28,170 bases of DNA. Origin: Chloroflexota bacterium (GTDB lineage Bacteria; Chloroflexota; Dormibacteria; Dormibacterales; Dormibacteraceae). The translations under genes and the position numbers were made by a program. Shown here piece by piece: positions 13,962 through 22,575 of the stretch. The DNA is taken from positions 7,530 to 35,699 of the forward strand of contig VBJR01000269.1 in NCBI GenBank assembly GCA_005880175.1, written 5' to 3'. How positions within the stretch are numbered: the stretch's first letter is position 1; each line of letters begins with the position of its first letter. The notes under the pieces were generated by a model, which was not told the origin of the DNA, ran no database searches, and was given only the letters and a program-made list of their open reading frames with translations.

Positions 13962-15131
13962 TTAGCGCCGCAGCCCGTTCACCAGGTCGCAGAGCTGGCC
14001 GACGCCCTCGCGCAGGTCGTCGTCCGAGCTGGCCAGGCTGATCCGGACGGCCGCCGCCGCGACCGTGCCGAACGCCGACCCCGGGGCGACCGCCACCCGG
14101 CGCTCCGCCAGCAGCCGCCTGGCCAGCTCCAGGGCCCCCAGCCGGGCCGGCGAGACGTCCGCCAGCACGTAGAACGCGCCCTCCGGGACCACCGTCAGCA
14201 GGTCCGCCTCCCGGAGCCGCTCCACGGCCAGGTCGCGCCGCCGCCGGTACGCCGCCACCATCTCGGCCACGCGGTCCTGGGGGCCGTCGAGCGCCGCCTC
14301 GGCCGCCTTCTGGACCATCGTGGTCGTCCCCGAGGCGCTGCCCTCGATCGCCTTGATCATGCTGTCCACCACGGGCTCCGGCCCCGTCGCGTAGCCCAGG
14401 CGCCACCCCGTCATCGCATACGTCTTGCTGAACGTGAAGCACGAGACCACGCGCTCCGCGTCGGCGTGGTGGACCATGCCCGGGGCCACCGGCGAGCCGT
14501 CGAAGACGATCTGGTCGTAGCACTCGTCGCTCACGACCCACAGCCCGTGCCGGCCCGCGATCTCGCCCACGCGCCGCAGCAGCTCCGGCGCGTAGACGCG
14601 TCCGCTCGGGTTGTTCGGGCTGTTGACCAGCAGCAGCTTGGTCCGGGGCGTGACCAGCGCCTCCAGGCGGTCGAGGTCGGGCAGGAACCCGAGGTCGGGC
14701 GGGCAGGGATAGGGAATCGCGCGCGCGTGCACGGCCGCCAGCATCAGGCGGTAGTTGGACCAGCCCGGGTCCGGCACCAGGACCTCGTCGCCGGCGTCCA
14801 CCAGGGCCGCGACCGCGCTGGAGATCACGCCCACGCCGCCCACCCCGCACACGATCCGCTCCGGCGGCGCGTCGATCCCGTTGACCCGGCGCAGCTTGCC
14901 GGCCAGCCGCTCGCGCAGGGAGGGCAGGCCGGCCGTCGGCGTGTACCCGTGCCAGCCCTCGTCCAGCGCGCGCTTGGCCGCGGCCACGATGTGGTCGGGC
15001 GTCCGGAAGTCGGGCTGGCCCACCTCGAGCCGGATCGCGCCGGGGGTGGTCAGCGCGAGGTTCGCGATCTCGCGGATGCCGGAGTGGGGGATCGATCGAA
15101 GTCCGGATGCGGTGTCGGCGACGGTGGTCAT
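13962..15131 (-). CDS. Class I/II PLP-dependent aminotransferase (AspC/AAT-like)
   Basis: This 389-residue enzyme of the aspartate aminotransferase fold moves amino groups between amino and keto acids. Landmarks in order: IRLEVGQPDFRTP, GYTPTAGLPSLR, the PDPGWSNY cofactor-pocket motif, LLVNSPNNPSG, VVSDECYDQIVF and SFSKTYAMTGWRLGY, where Lys236 binds the cofactor. The C-terminal VRISLASSDDDLREG carries the substrate-carboxylate Arg. All are intact. ATG 15131 has a minus-strand TATCGT (15146-15141) nine bases upstream and no Shine-Dalgarno site. It is divergent from the peptide transporter operon. Substrate is not determined. Confidence 0.93.
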   Translation of the reverse strand: MTTVADTASGLRSIPHSGIREIANLALTTPGAIRLEVGQPDFRTPDHIVAAAKRALDEGWHGYTPTAGLPSLRERLAGKLRRVNGIDAPPERIVCGVGGVGVISSAVAALVDAGDEVLVPDPGWSNYRLMLAAVHARAIPYPCPPDLGFLPDLDRLEALVTPRTKLLLVNSPNNPSGRVYAPELLRRVGEIAGRHGLWVVSDECYDQIVFDGSPVAPGMVHHADAERVVSCFTFSKTYAMTGWRLGYATGPEPVVDSMIKAIEGSASGTTTMVQKAAEAALDGPQDRVAEMVAAYRRRRDLAVERLREADLLTVVPEGAFYVLADVSPARLGALELARRLLAERRVAVAPGSAFGTVAAAAVRISLASSDDDLREGVGQLCDLVNGLRR

Positions 15132-15140
15132 CGGACAAGA

Positions 15141-15146
15141 ACGATA
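15141..15146 (-). promoter_or_regulatory. -10 element (TATCGT) of the aminotransferase gene
   Basis: TATCGT on the minus strand lies nine bases before the ATG with no Shine-Dalgarno site between. It fits the short-leader pattern seen elsewhere in the window. No good -35 is visible. Confidence 0.4.
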
Positions 15147-15177
15147 GACGTTGCGAGCAGGCCACCGCGGCGCGCTT

Positions 15178-15206
15178 TTGACGTACCGCCAGGCCCGTCA
15201 TATAGT
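15178..15206 (+). promoter_or_regulatory. Near-consensus sigma-70 promoter of the peptide transporter operon
   Basis: TTGACG (15178-15183) and TATAGT (15201-15206) are exactly 17 bases apart. Transcription would start near 15213, giving a leader of about 33 bases with a purine-rich ribosome site (GAGAGGGGGGAAAGGG) before ATG 15246. This is the best promoter in the window. Confidence 0.8.
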
Positions 15207-15245
15207 GCCGCCAACTGCGGACACACAGAGAGGGGGGAAAGGGCC

Positions 15246-17003
15246 ATGCGTCGCGAAGTGCCGGCCGACGAGGGTATGGAGCGGTTCGAGCGATTCCTGG
15301 ACGAGTGGTCGCGGCGTGACTTCCTGCGCACCGTGGGAGGCGCCGTCGCGTTCGCCGCGTTCATGTCCGGCGGCGCGGAGCTGCTGGCGGCCTGTGGCGC
15401 CGGGGGACAGACGAGTCAGACGCAGAACGTCAAGAGGGGAGGACACGTGGTCGAGGGATCGACGTCTGATCCCACGATCTTCACGCCAGGCTTCATCACT
15501 GACACGGCGAGCAGCATCCCGTCGCAGATGATGTATGAGGGCCTGCTCAACTCGAAGCAGGACGGTACGCTGACGCCCGGCGTGGCGAAGGCGGTGCCCA
15601 AGATGGACGCCGACGGGCTGACGTACCGCTTCGACATCAGGCAGGACATCACGTGGTCCGACGGGAAGCCGCTCACGGCCGACGACGTGCTGTTCTCCTA
15701 CAACCTCCAGTCGCCGGGCTCGCCCTACAACTACCGGGCGATCAACACGCGCAACTGGCCGGACCTGGAGCAGTACATCGCGAGCGTCACCGCGCCCGAC
15801 AAGTACACGGTCGTGATCAAGACCAAGGTGCCGTACGGCCCGTTCCTGACGAACTACACGCTGAGCCCGCTGCCGAAGCACGTCATGGAGCAGGCGGCGA
15901 TCAGCAACCCGGCGGACTTCAAGAAGCAGGACTTCAACACGAACCCGCAGGTCGTGAACGGCGTGTTCCTCTTCGACCGCTGGGACCGGGGCGCGCAGGT
16001 CACGCTGAAGGCGAACCCGAGCTACTACCTGGGCCGGGCCCACCTGGACCAGTACGTGATCCGGACCGTGAGCGACAGCACGGCACTGGTCAACCAGCTC
16101 AAGACCGGCGAGCTCGACGTCGCTACCGTGCTCCAGAGCCTGTGGGACGACCTGGGCACGGCCACGAACGTCAAGCGCGTGGCGTTCACGTCGGCCGGCT
16201 GGTACTACTTCGGCTACAACATGGACCCGACCAACGCCAAGCGGCCGCTGTCGGGGAAGATCTTCGGCGACCCGGCCACTGGGAAGCAGGTCAGGCAGGC
16301 GCTGTACTACGCCGTGGACCGCCAGAAGATGGTGGACGTCGTCCTCTTCAAGCAGGGCGTCGTGGCCACGTCGGTCGAGCCGCGGACGTCGTGGGCGCTG
16401 ACGGACCAGGTGCCCAGGTATCCGTTCGACACCAAGAAGGCGGCGCAGCTGCTCGACGACGCCGGCTGGAAGCTGGGCTCGGACGGCGTGCGCGCGAAGG
16501 ACGGCGTGCGGTTCAACGTCGAGCTGGTCGTCCAGTCGGGCTCGGTCGCGCTCGGCCAGACGACGCAGATCATCGCCGAGCAGTGGCGCCAGGTCGGCGT
16601 CGCGACCACGCAGCGCACGATCAGCTTCCCGGAGTTCGTGAACCTCGACACCACGCGCGACTTCGACGTGATGATCGGCAGCATCGTCAGCGGCGTGGAC
16701 CCCGACCTCTCCCAGATCTACCACTCGCGGATCATCGGCCACGGCCTGAACGCGATGGGCTATCGCAGCGCTCGCGTGGACATGCTGCTGGACCAGGCGG
16801 TCGCCAGCGTGGACCAGAACAAGCGAAAGCAGCTGTACGTGCAGGTCCAGCAGGCGCTGATGGACGACGTGCCCAGCGCGATGCTGGTGTGGCCGCGCAG
16901 CCTGTACGGCGTGTCCGCCCGGGTGCAGAACTTCAACCTGGGGCCGTTCAACCGCTACGGCCGGCCCTGGCTGAACCAGGTCTGGGTCTCGGACGGGCGC
17001 TGA
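15246..17003 (+). CDS. Tat-exported peptide-binding lipoprotein (SBP_bac_5) of an ABC importer
   Basis: This 585-residue protein of the oligopeptide/dipeptide-binding family delivers its ligand to the two permeases downstream. The N-terminus has a twin-arginine signal (SRRDFLR at residues 22-28), a hydrophobic stretch and a lipobox LAAC ending at Cys50, so it should be exported folded and lipid-anchored. The body has the family pattern (LTPGVAKAVPKMDADGLTYRFDIRQ, ITWSDGKPLTADDV, RQALYYAVDRQKM, KAAQLLDDAGWK). ATG 15246 follows a strong Shine-Dalgarno stretch. The protein appears complete. Ligand could be a peptide, opine, nickel chelate or sugar; nothing here decides. No ATPase gene is present in the operon. 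Confidence 0.93.
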   Translation: MRREVPADEGMERFERFLDEWSRRDFLRTVGGAVAFAAFMSGGAELLAACGAGGQTSQTQNVKRGGHVVEGSTSDPTIFTPGFITDTASSIPSQMMYEGLLNSKQDGTLTPGVAKAVPKMDADGLTYRFDIRQDITWSDGKPLTADDVLFSYNLQSPGSPYNYRAINTRNWPDLEQYIASVTAPDKYTVVIKTKVPYGPFLTNYTLSPLPKHVMEQAAISNPADFKKQDFNTNPQVVNGVFLFDRWDRGAQVTLKANPSYYLGRAHLDQYVIRTVSDSTALVNQLKTGELDVATVLQSLWDDLGTATNVKRVAFTSAGWYYFGYNMDPTNAKRPLSGKIFGDPATGKQVRQALYYAVDRQKMVDVVLFKQGVVATSVEPRTSWALTDQVPRYPFDTKKAAQLLDDAGWKLGSDGVRAKDGVRFNVELVVQSGSVALGQTTQIIAEQWRQVGVATTQRTISFPEFVNLDTTRDFDVMIGSIVSGVDPDLSQIYHSRIIGHGLNAMGYRSARVDMLLDQAVASVDQNKRKQLYVQVQQALMDDVPSAMLVWPRSLYGVSARVQNFNLGPFNRYGRPWLNQVWVSDGR

Positions 17004-17018
17004 GTCCGGACGCCCGCG

Positions 17019-17993
17019 GTGCTCTGGAAATACCTCGTCCGGCGGCTGCTGGCCGCGATCCCGGTCGTGATCGGCGTCAGCCTGGTCACGTTCACGCTCA
17101 TGCACGCCGCCGGCGGCGGCTACGTGCCGGGGATCACCGACGATCCCCGGCTCTCGTCGGCGGCCGTGCAGGCGCTGCGCCACGAGTACGGCCTCGACCA
17201 GCCGTGGCCGGTCCAGTACGCGGTCTGGGTGTGGAACGTCCTGCACGGCGACTTCGGCCGCTCGATGATCGACGGCACGCCGGTGACGACCCACCTGCTG
17301 GACCGGCTCCCCAACACGCTCGAGCTGACGCTGACCGCGATCGTCCTGGCGGTCCTGTTCTCGGTGCCGGTCGGCGTGGTCTCGGCGCTGCGCCGGGGCA
17401 CCCGGCTGGACCACGCGCTGACCACCCTGTCCGTGGCGGGGGTCGCCGTCCCCGGCTTCTGGCTCGGCCTGATGCTGATCCTCCTGGTGGCCGTGATCCC
17501 CGCCCAGCACCTGGGCGCGCCGCTGCTGCCGTCCAGCGGCGCCACCGCGCCGTTCGGGGGCGGTGACATCCTGGACCGCCTCTCGCACCTGGTCCTGCCG
17601 GCGACGGTGCTGGCGTTCGGCTACATCGCCGTGTGGTCGCGGTTCACGCGCAACGGCATGCTGGAGGTGCTCTCGCAGGACTACGTGCGCACGGCGCGGG
17701 CGAAGGGCATGGCCGAGCGGCGCGTCGTGTACCTCCACGCGCTGCGCAACGCGGTGATCCCGCTGGTCACGCTGATCGGCCTGGAGCTGCCCGGCCTGGT
17801 CAGCGGCGGCGTCATCGTCGAGGTCGTGTTCGGCTGGCCGGGGGTGGGGCGGTTCGCGTTCGAGCGCGCGCTGGCGTTCGACTACACGACGGTGATGGGC
17901 CTGACCACGTTCGCGTCCATCCTGGTGGTCACCGGCAACCTGATCGCGGACCTGCTGTACGCGGTGTTCGACCCGAGGATTCGGTACCGGTGA
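17019..17993 (+). CDS. Peptide ABC transporter permease, DppB/OppB type
   Basis: This 324-residue inner-membrane permease begins with the family opening (WKYLVRRLLAAIPVVIGVSLVTF) and has six or so membrane helices. The ATPase-contact EAA-type loop is seen in DYVRTARAKGMAERRVVYLHALRNAVIPLVT. The end VIVEVVFGWPGVGRFAFERAL...DPRIRYR is typical of DppB. GTG 17019 is 15 bases after the binding protein stop. The stop overlaps the next start (GTGA), so the two permeases are coupled. Confidence 0.94.
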   Translation: MLWKYLVRRLLAAIPVVIGVSLVTFTLMHAAGGGYVPGITDDPRLSSAAVQALRHEYGLDQPWPVQYAVWVWNVLHGDFGRSMIDGTPVTTHLLDRLPNTLELTLTAIVLAVLFSVPVGVVSALRRGTRLDHALTTLSVAGVAVPGFWLGLMLILLVAVIPAQHLGAPLLPSSGATAPFGGGDILDRLSHLVLPATVLAFGYIAVWSRFTRNGMLEVLSQDYVRTARAKGMAERRVVYLHALRNAVIPLVTLIGLELPGLVSGGVIVEVVFGWPGVGRFAFERALAFDYTTVMGLTTFASILVVTGNLIADLLYAVFDPRIRYR

Positions 17994-18919
17994 TCAGCGA
18001 GGGGCAGGCCGCGCAGGCGGTCGGGCTCGGGCGGGAGACGGTCCACGAGGGGCGGCCGGCGCGCAGCTTCTGGCTGGAGTCGTGGGATCGGCTGCGCGAG
18101 GACCGGATCGGCGTGACCGCGGCGGGGCTGGTCGTCTTCCTGGGCCTCGTCGCGCTGGCGGCGCCGGTGCTGTCGGCGCTGGTGACCCACCACGGCTACC
18201 AGGACCAGGACCTCGACCACACGTTCGCCCCGCCGCTGGCGCCCGGCCACCTGCTGGGGACGGACGACCTGGGCCACGACACGCTGACGCGCCTGATCTG
18301 GGGCGCCCGCGTCTCGCTCTCGGTCGGCCTGCTGACGGTCGCCATCTCGCTGGCGGTGGGGACGACGGTCGGGCTGGTGGCCGGCTACTACGGCGGGGCG
18401 CTGGACGAGGTCCTGATGCGGGCGGTGGACGTGCTGCTGTCGATCCCGGCCGTGTTCCTGTTCATCCTGGTCAGCATCCTGTTCTTCCGGCAGCCGAGCG
18501 CGCTGACGGTGTCGCTCGTGCTGGCCTCGGTGGGGTGGGGAGGGACGGCGCGGCTGGTGCGGGCGGAGGCGCTGACGATCCGGGGCCGGGACTTCATGGT
18601 GGCGACGCGCTCGATCGGGGCCGGCGACCGGCGGCTGATCGTGCGGCACCTCTTGCCCAACGCGCTGCCGACGCTGGTGGTGGTGGCGAGCCTGGGGGTG
18701 GGCGGCGTCATCCTGGCGGAGGCGGCGCTGGACTTCCTGGGCTTCGGCATCCACCCGCCGACCCCGAGCTGGGGCAACATGCTGAGCAACGCCCAGGGCT
18801 ACTTCACCCATTCGATCTGGTTGGTCTTCCTCCCGGGCACCCTGATCTTCCTGACCGTGCTGGCGTTCAACCTGCTCGGAAACGCGGTCCGGGACGCGTT
18901 CGACCCGCGCCTGCGCTGA
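17990..18919 (+). CDS. Peptide ABC transporter permease, DppC/OppC type
   Basis: This 309-residue second permease has the N-terminal OppC domain (FWLESWDRLREDRIGVTAAGLVVF), the LLGTDDLGHDTLTRLIWGARVSL motif and the ATPase-docking loop RDFMVATRSIGAGDRRLIVRHLLPNALP. It ends GNAVRDAFDPRLR as usual. It pairs with the DppB-type protein to form the membrane channel. GTG 17990 overlaps the upstream stop. The ATP-binding subunits normally encoded next (DppD, DppF) are missing; a hairpin and dnaE follow instead, so the ATPases must be encoded elsewhere. Confidence 0.94.
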   Translation: MISEGQAAQAVGLGRETVHEGRPARSFWLESWDRLREDRIGVTAAGLVVFLGLVALAAPVLSALVTHHGYQDQDLDHTFAPPLAPGHLLGTDDLGHDTLTRLIWGARVSLSVGLLTVAISLAVGTTVGLVAGYYGGALDEVLMRAVDVLLSIPAVFLFILVSILFFRQPSALTVSLVLASVGWGGTARLVRAEALTIRGRDFMVATRSIGAGDRRLIVRHLLPNALPTLVVVASLGVGGVILAEAALDFLGFGIHPPTPSWGNMLSNAQGYFTHSIWLVFLPGTLIFLTVLAFNLLGNAVRDAFDPRLR

Positions 18920-18950
18920 GCGGCTCGCGGCGCCGTCAGGACCCCCGGCC

Positions 18951-18981
18951 GGCCCCCCGGAAGGGCTAGAATCGGGGGGCC
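18951..18981 (+). terminator. Hairpin after dppC-type gene whose loop carries the dnaE -10 element
   Basis: GGCCCCCCG (18951-18959) and CGGGGGGCC (18973-18981) are perfect nine-base arms around a 13-base loop. The loop ends in TAGAAT (18967-18972), a good -10 for dnaE. The same sequence could therefore slow transcription from the transporter operon and shape the dnaE promoter. There is no T-tract. Confidence 0.5.
18967..18972 (+). promoter_or_regulatory. -10 element (TAGAAT) of dnaE
   Basis: TAGAAT would start transcription near 18979, about 20 bases before the dnaE ATG. No -35 match is seen 17 bases upstream. There is no Shine-Dalgarno site before the ATG. Confidence 0.45.
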
Positions 18982-18999
18982 CACCACGCCTCCAAAGCG

Positions 19000-21900
19000 A
19001 TGCCACACGCCCCTGATACCTTCGTCCACCTCCACAACCACACCGAGTTCTCGCTGCTCGACGGAGCCAGCCGGATCAAGGCGATGGTGGCCAGAGCGGC
19101 CGAGTTCGACATGCCCGCGCTCGCCCTGACCGACCACGGGGTGATGTACGGCGCGATCCAGTTCTACAAGGCGTGCCGGGACGCCGGGATCAAGCCGATC
19201 CTCGGCTTCGAGGCGTACGTCGCCCCCCGGGGCCGCACCGACCGCGACGCCCGCGCCGACCGCGACCCGTACCACCTGACCCTGCTCGCCGCCGACGCCG
19301 AGGGCTACCGGAACCTGATGGCCCTCTGCACGATCGGTCAGAAGGAGGGCCTGTACTACAAGCCGCGCATCGACCGCGAGGTGCTCGCCCGCCACTCGAA
19401 GGGCCTGGTCGTCCTCTCCGGCTGCCTGGGCGGCGAGGTCGCGACCAAGATCACGACCGGCGACATCGCGGGCGCCCGCGAGACGATCGCGACGTACCGG
19501 GACATCTTCACGCCCGACCGCTACCTCCTCGAGGTCCAGCGGCACGGGATCGCGGCCCAGGAGCGGGTCAACGAGGCGCTCAAGGGGTTCTCCGACGAGT
19601 TCGGCCTCCGCCTGGTGGCGACGAACGACCTCCACTACGTCCACCAGCACGACGCCGAGCCCCACGACGTCCTCCTCTGCCTGCAGACCGGCGCCAACTT
19701 CGAGGACCCCAAGCGCTGGCGGTTCGAGTCCCAGGACTTCTACCTGAAGACCCCGGCCGAGATGGCGGCGACGTTCCAGGACATGCCCGGCGCGCTCGAG
19801 GCCACCCTCCAGGTGGCCGAGCTCGTGGACCTGTCGATCGACATGGGCAGGTCCCTGCTGCCGCCGTTCGAGATCCCGGCCGGCATGACGCACGACGAGT
19901 TCCTGCGCCAGAAGGTCGAGGAGGGACTGCGCTGGCGGTACGGCGAGCACCCGCCCCGGGCGGCGTTCACGCGCATGGACGAGGAGCTCGACGTCATCCG
20001 CGTGACCGGCTATTCCTCCTACTTCCTGATCGTCGCCGACTTCTACGCGTTCGCCCGGAACAACGGCATCCCGACCGGGCCCGGCCGCGGCAGCGCGGTG
20101 GGCAGCCTGGTGGCGTACTCCCTGGGCATCACCAGCCTGGACCCGCTGGAGCACGGCCTCCTGTTCGAGCGCTTCCTGAACAAGGACCGCGTCTCGATGC
20201 CGGACATCGACTGCGACTTCTCGGTCGAGGGCCGCGAGCGCGTGATCCGCTACGTCGCGGACAGGTACGGCGCGGACCGGGTGGCCCAGATCATCACGTT
20301 CACCACGATGGCCTCGAAGGCGGCGCTCCGGGACGTCGGCCGGGTGCTGGAGGTGCCGCTCAAGGAGACGGACCGGCTGTCCAAGCTGGTGCCCGTCCAC
20401 CAGGGCCGGTCCAAGTCGCTGGAGGACACGATCAAGGAGGTCCCGGAGTTCCGGGACGCGTACGAGTCGGGGCCACTGCAGGGGCCGGACGGGCGTCCGT
20501 ACCACCTGAAGCGGCTGATCGACGTCGCCCAGACGTTAGAGGGCGTCTCCCGCAACGTCAGCGTCCACGCGGCCGGCGTGGTCATCGCGCCGGACAAGCT
20601 GGAGCACTACGCGCCGGCCCAGTGGGGCCCGCGCTCGGCCGGGGCGGCCGACGACCAGCCCCGCCAGGTCATCACCCAGTACGACATGTCGGCGGTCGGG
20701 GACATCGGCCTCCTCAAGATGGACTTCCTCGGCCTGCAGAACCTGGACATCATCCACACCTGCCTGCAGCTGGTGAAGCAGCGGCGCGGCGAGGACATCG
20801 AGCTGCTCCGCCTCGGCTTCGACGACGCGAAGACGTACGAGCTGATCGCCGACGCGGACACGCACGGCGTGTTCCAGTTCGAAGGTTCGGGCATGCGCCG
20901 GATGCTCCAGGAGATGAAGCCGCAGAACTTCGCGGACATCACGGCGGCGGTCGCCCTGTTCCGCCCCGGGCCGATGCAGAACATCCCGGCCTTCATCGCC
21001 CGCAAGCAGGGCCGCGAGCAGATCGAGTACCTGCACCCCCGGCTGGAGCCGATCCTCAAGGACAGCTACGGGGTGATGATCTACCAGGAGCAGGTGATGA
21101 TGGCCGCCCGCGAGCTGGCCGGCTTCACGCTCTCCGAGGCCGACATCCTTCGCGCCGCCATGGGCAAGAAGGACAAGGTCAAGATGGCGAAGCAGCGGGA
21201 GAAGTTCACCGCCGGCTGCGTCGAGAACGGCATCACGTCGACCCTCGCGGAGCAGCTCTTCGACGCGATCGCCAAGTTCGCCGAGTACGGCTTCAACCGC
21301 GCCCACTCGGCGGCCTACGCGCTGCTCTGCTACCAGACCGCGTACCTGAAGGCGAACTACCCCGTCGAGTACATGACGTCCCTGCTGACCCACATGCAGG
21401 GCAGCGCGGACAAGGTGGCCGCCGCGATCGTGGACACCAAGAAGCGCGGCCTGGACGTGGTCGCCCCGACGATCAACGAGTCGGACGCCGACTTCTCGAT
21501 CGCCGGCGGCAAGATCGTGTTCGGCCTGGCCGTCTGCGAGCGCATGGCGGGCGTCCAGGACGTGAACGCCCGCGCCCTGGACAGCCTGGTCCGGAGCGGC
21601 GCCTGCGACGTGTTCGGGGAGCGCAACCAGCTCCTGGCCTCGCTGGAGCGCGCTCGCTCCCGGGCCGAGCAGGCGCGCCGCGACCGCGAGTCGGGCCAGA
21701 TCTCGCTGTTCGGCCTGGTCGAGGAGTCGGACGCGCAGCCGATGGACTACGGCATCCCGACGGTGGCGCCGATGCCGCCCGAGGAGCGCCTGCGCAACGA
21801 GAAGGAGCTGCTCGGCCTGTACCTGTCCGACCACCCGCTGAACCGGATCGAGGCGGAGCTGGAGCAGGTCACGGACACCCGGCTGAACGAGGTCACCGCC

Positions 21901-22575
21901 GAGCTGATCGGCCGCGAGGTGCGCGTCGGCGGCCTGGTCCGCGCCTGGCGCCGGGTGGTCACCCGCAAGGGCCAGATCATGGCGTACGCGGAGCTGGAGG
22001 ACCTGACCGGCGTGGTCGAGGTGACGTTCTTCCCGCGCGCGTACGACGACTTCCGGCGCTGGATGGAGGCCCCCGACGCGGTGGTGATCATCCAGGGCAA
22101 GGTGGACGCGGCGCGCGGCGGCGGCGCCGGCCGGGGCGGGGCCGGCCAGCAGCAGGGCCAGGTGGACGAGGAGCTGGACGCCGGGGAGGAGGAGCAGGAG
22201 GCGGTCACGCTGATCGCCGACGCGGTCTGGGACTGGGCGAGCCGCCAGGACATCGACCCCACCGACCGGCAGCGCCTGGTCCACGTGGACGTGCCGGAGG
22301 GCGGCCCGGACGTGGTGGACGACATCGCCAGGGTGCTGGCCCGGCACACGGGCACGGACGAGGTGCAGCTGCACTTCCGGGTCCAGGGCAGCGAGGTGAC
22401 GGTCCAGGTGGGGGAGCGGTTCCGGGTGGCGGCCGGGGTCGCCCTCAAAGCGGACCTGGACTCGCACTTCCAGCGCGAGGTCACCCGCCTGGAGACCGTT
22501 CGGCCCAAGGCCGCGAACGGGGGCAATGGAAAAGGACACGGGCGAAATGGCAATGGAAGGCCAAACGGGCGCTGA
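19000..22575 (+). CDS. dnaE: DNA polymerase III alpha subunit DnaE, lacking an internal block
   Basis: This is the 1191-residue replicative polymerase of the DnaE1 type. The N-terminal PHP domain keeps its metal ligands (HLHNH at 10-14, TDHGVMYG, GFEAYV, SGCLGGEVA, NDLHYV) and may proofread. Palm aspartates are Asp402 and Asp404 (PDIDCDF) and Asp575 (KMDFLGL). Fingers, the beta-clamp-binding region and a C-terminal OB fold follow, then a Gln/Glu-rich linker (about residues 1045-1065) and a Gly/Asn-rich tail. One block is absent: near 21529-21535 the sequence goes from KIVFGLAV directly to CERMAG. The helix-hairpin-helix stretch (KNVGEGA...GPF-SLFDF, about 30 residues) normally sits between. 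The frame is kept. The last 50 bases overlap mtrB. Confidence 0.96.
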   Translation: MPHAPDTFVHLHNHTEFSLLDGASRIKAMVARAAEFDMPALALTDHGVMYGAIQFYKACRDAGIKPILGFEAYVAPRGRTDRDARADRDPYHLTLLAADAEGYRNLMALCTIGQKEGLYYKPRIDREVLARHSKGLVVLSGCLGGEVATKITTGDIAGARETIATYRDIFTPDRYLLEVQRHGIAAQERVNEALKGFSDEFGLRLVATNDLHYVHQHDAEPHDVLLCLQTGANFEDPKRWRFESQDFYLKTPAEMAATFQDMPGALEATLQVAELVDLSIDMGRSLLPPFEIPAGMTHDEFLRQKVEEGLRWRYGEHPPRAAFTRMDEELDVIRVTGYSSYFLIVADFYAFARNNGIPTGPGRGSAVGSLVAYSLGITSLDPLEHGLLFERFLNKDRVSMPDIDCDFSVEGRERVIRYVADRYGADRVAQIITFTTMASKAALRDVGRVLEVPLKETDRLSKLVPVHQGRSKSLEDTIKEVPEFRDAYESGPLQGPDGRPYHLKRLIDVAQTLEGVSRNVSVHAAGVVIAPDKLEHYAPAQWGPRSAGAADDQPRQVITQYDMSAVGDIGLLKMDFLGLQNLDIIHTCLQLVKQRRGEDIELLRLGFDDAKTYELIADADTHGVFQFEGSGMRRMLQEMKPQNFADITAAVALFRPGPMQNIPAFIARKQGREQIEYLHPRLEPILKDSYGVMIYQEQVMMAARELAGFTLSEADILRAAMGKKDKVKMAKQREKFTAGCVENGITSTLAEQLFDAIAKFAEYGFNRAHSAAYALLCYQTAYLKANYPVEYMTSLLTHMQGSADKVAAAIVDTKKRGLDVVAPTINESDADFSIAGGKIVFGLAVCERMAGVQDVNARALDSLVRSGACDVFGERNQLLASLERARSRAEQARRDRESGQISLFGLVEESDAQPMDYGIPTVAPMPPEERLRNEKELLGLYLSDHPLNRIEAELEQVTDTRLNEVTAELIGREVRVGGLVRAWRRVVTRKGQIMAYAELEDLTGVVEVTFFPRAYDDFRRWMEAPDAVVIIQGKVDAARGGGAGRGGAGQQQGQVDEELDAGEEEQEAVTLIADAVWDWASRQDIDPTDRQRLVHVDVPEGGPDVVDDIARVLARHTGTDEVQLHFRVQGSEVTVQVGERFRVAAGVALKADLDSHFQREVTRLETVRPKAANGGNGKGHGRNGNGRPNGR
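21529..21535 (+). other. Deletion junction inside DnaE
   Basis: In DnaE proteins, FGL-A-[VI]-KNVG begins a helix-hairpin-helix DNA-binding motif that ends in LFDFCER. Here FGLAV is joined straight to CERM. About 90 bases are missing in frame. Confidence 0.75.

Noticed and set aside
15198..17738. 846-codon open frame on the minus strand opposite the peptide-binding protein
   Set aside because: It mirrors a well-supported plus-strand gene, has Arg/His/Val-rich nonsense composition and matches no domain. Such frames arise from high GC at third codon positions.
22160..22203. GAG-rich stretch near the dnaE 3' end as a TRAP-binding site for autoregulation
   Set aside because: The GAG triplets are Glu codons with irregular or no spacing; TRAP needs many triplets separated by two or three bases.
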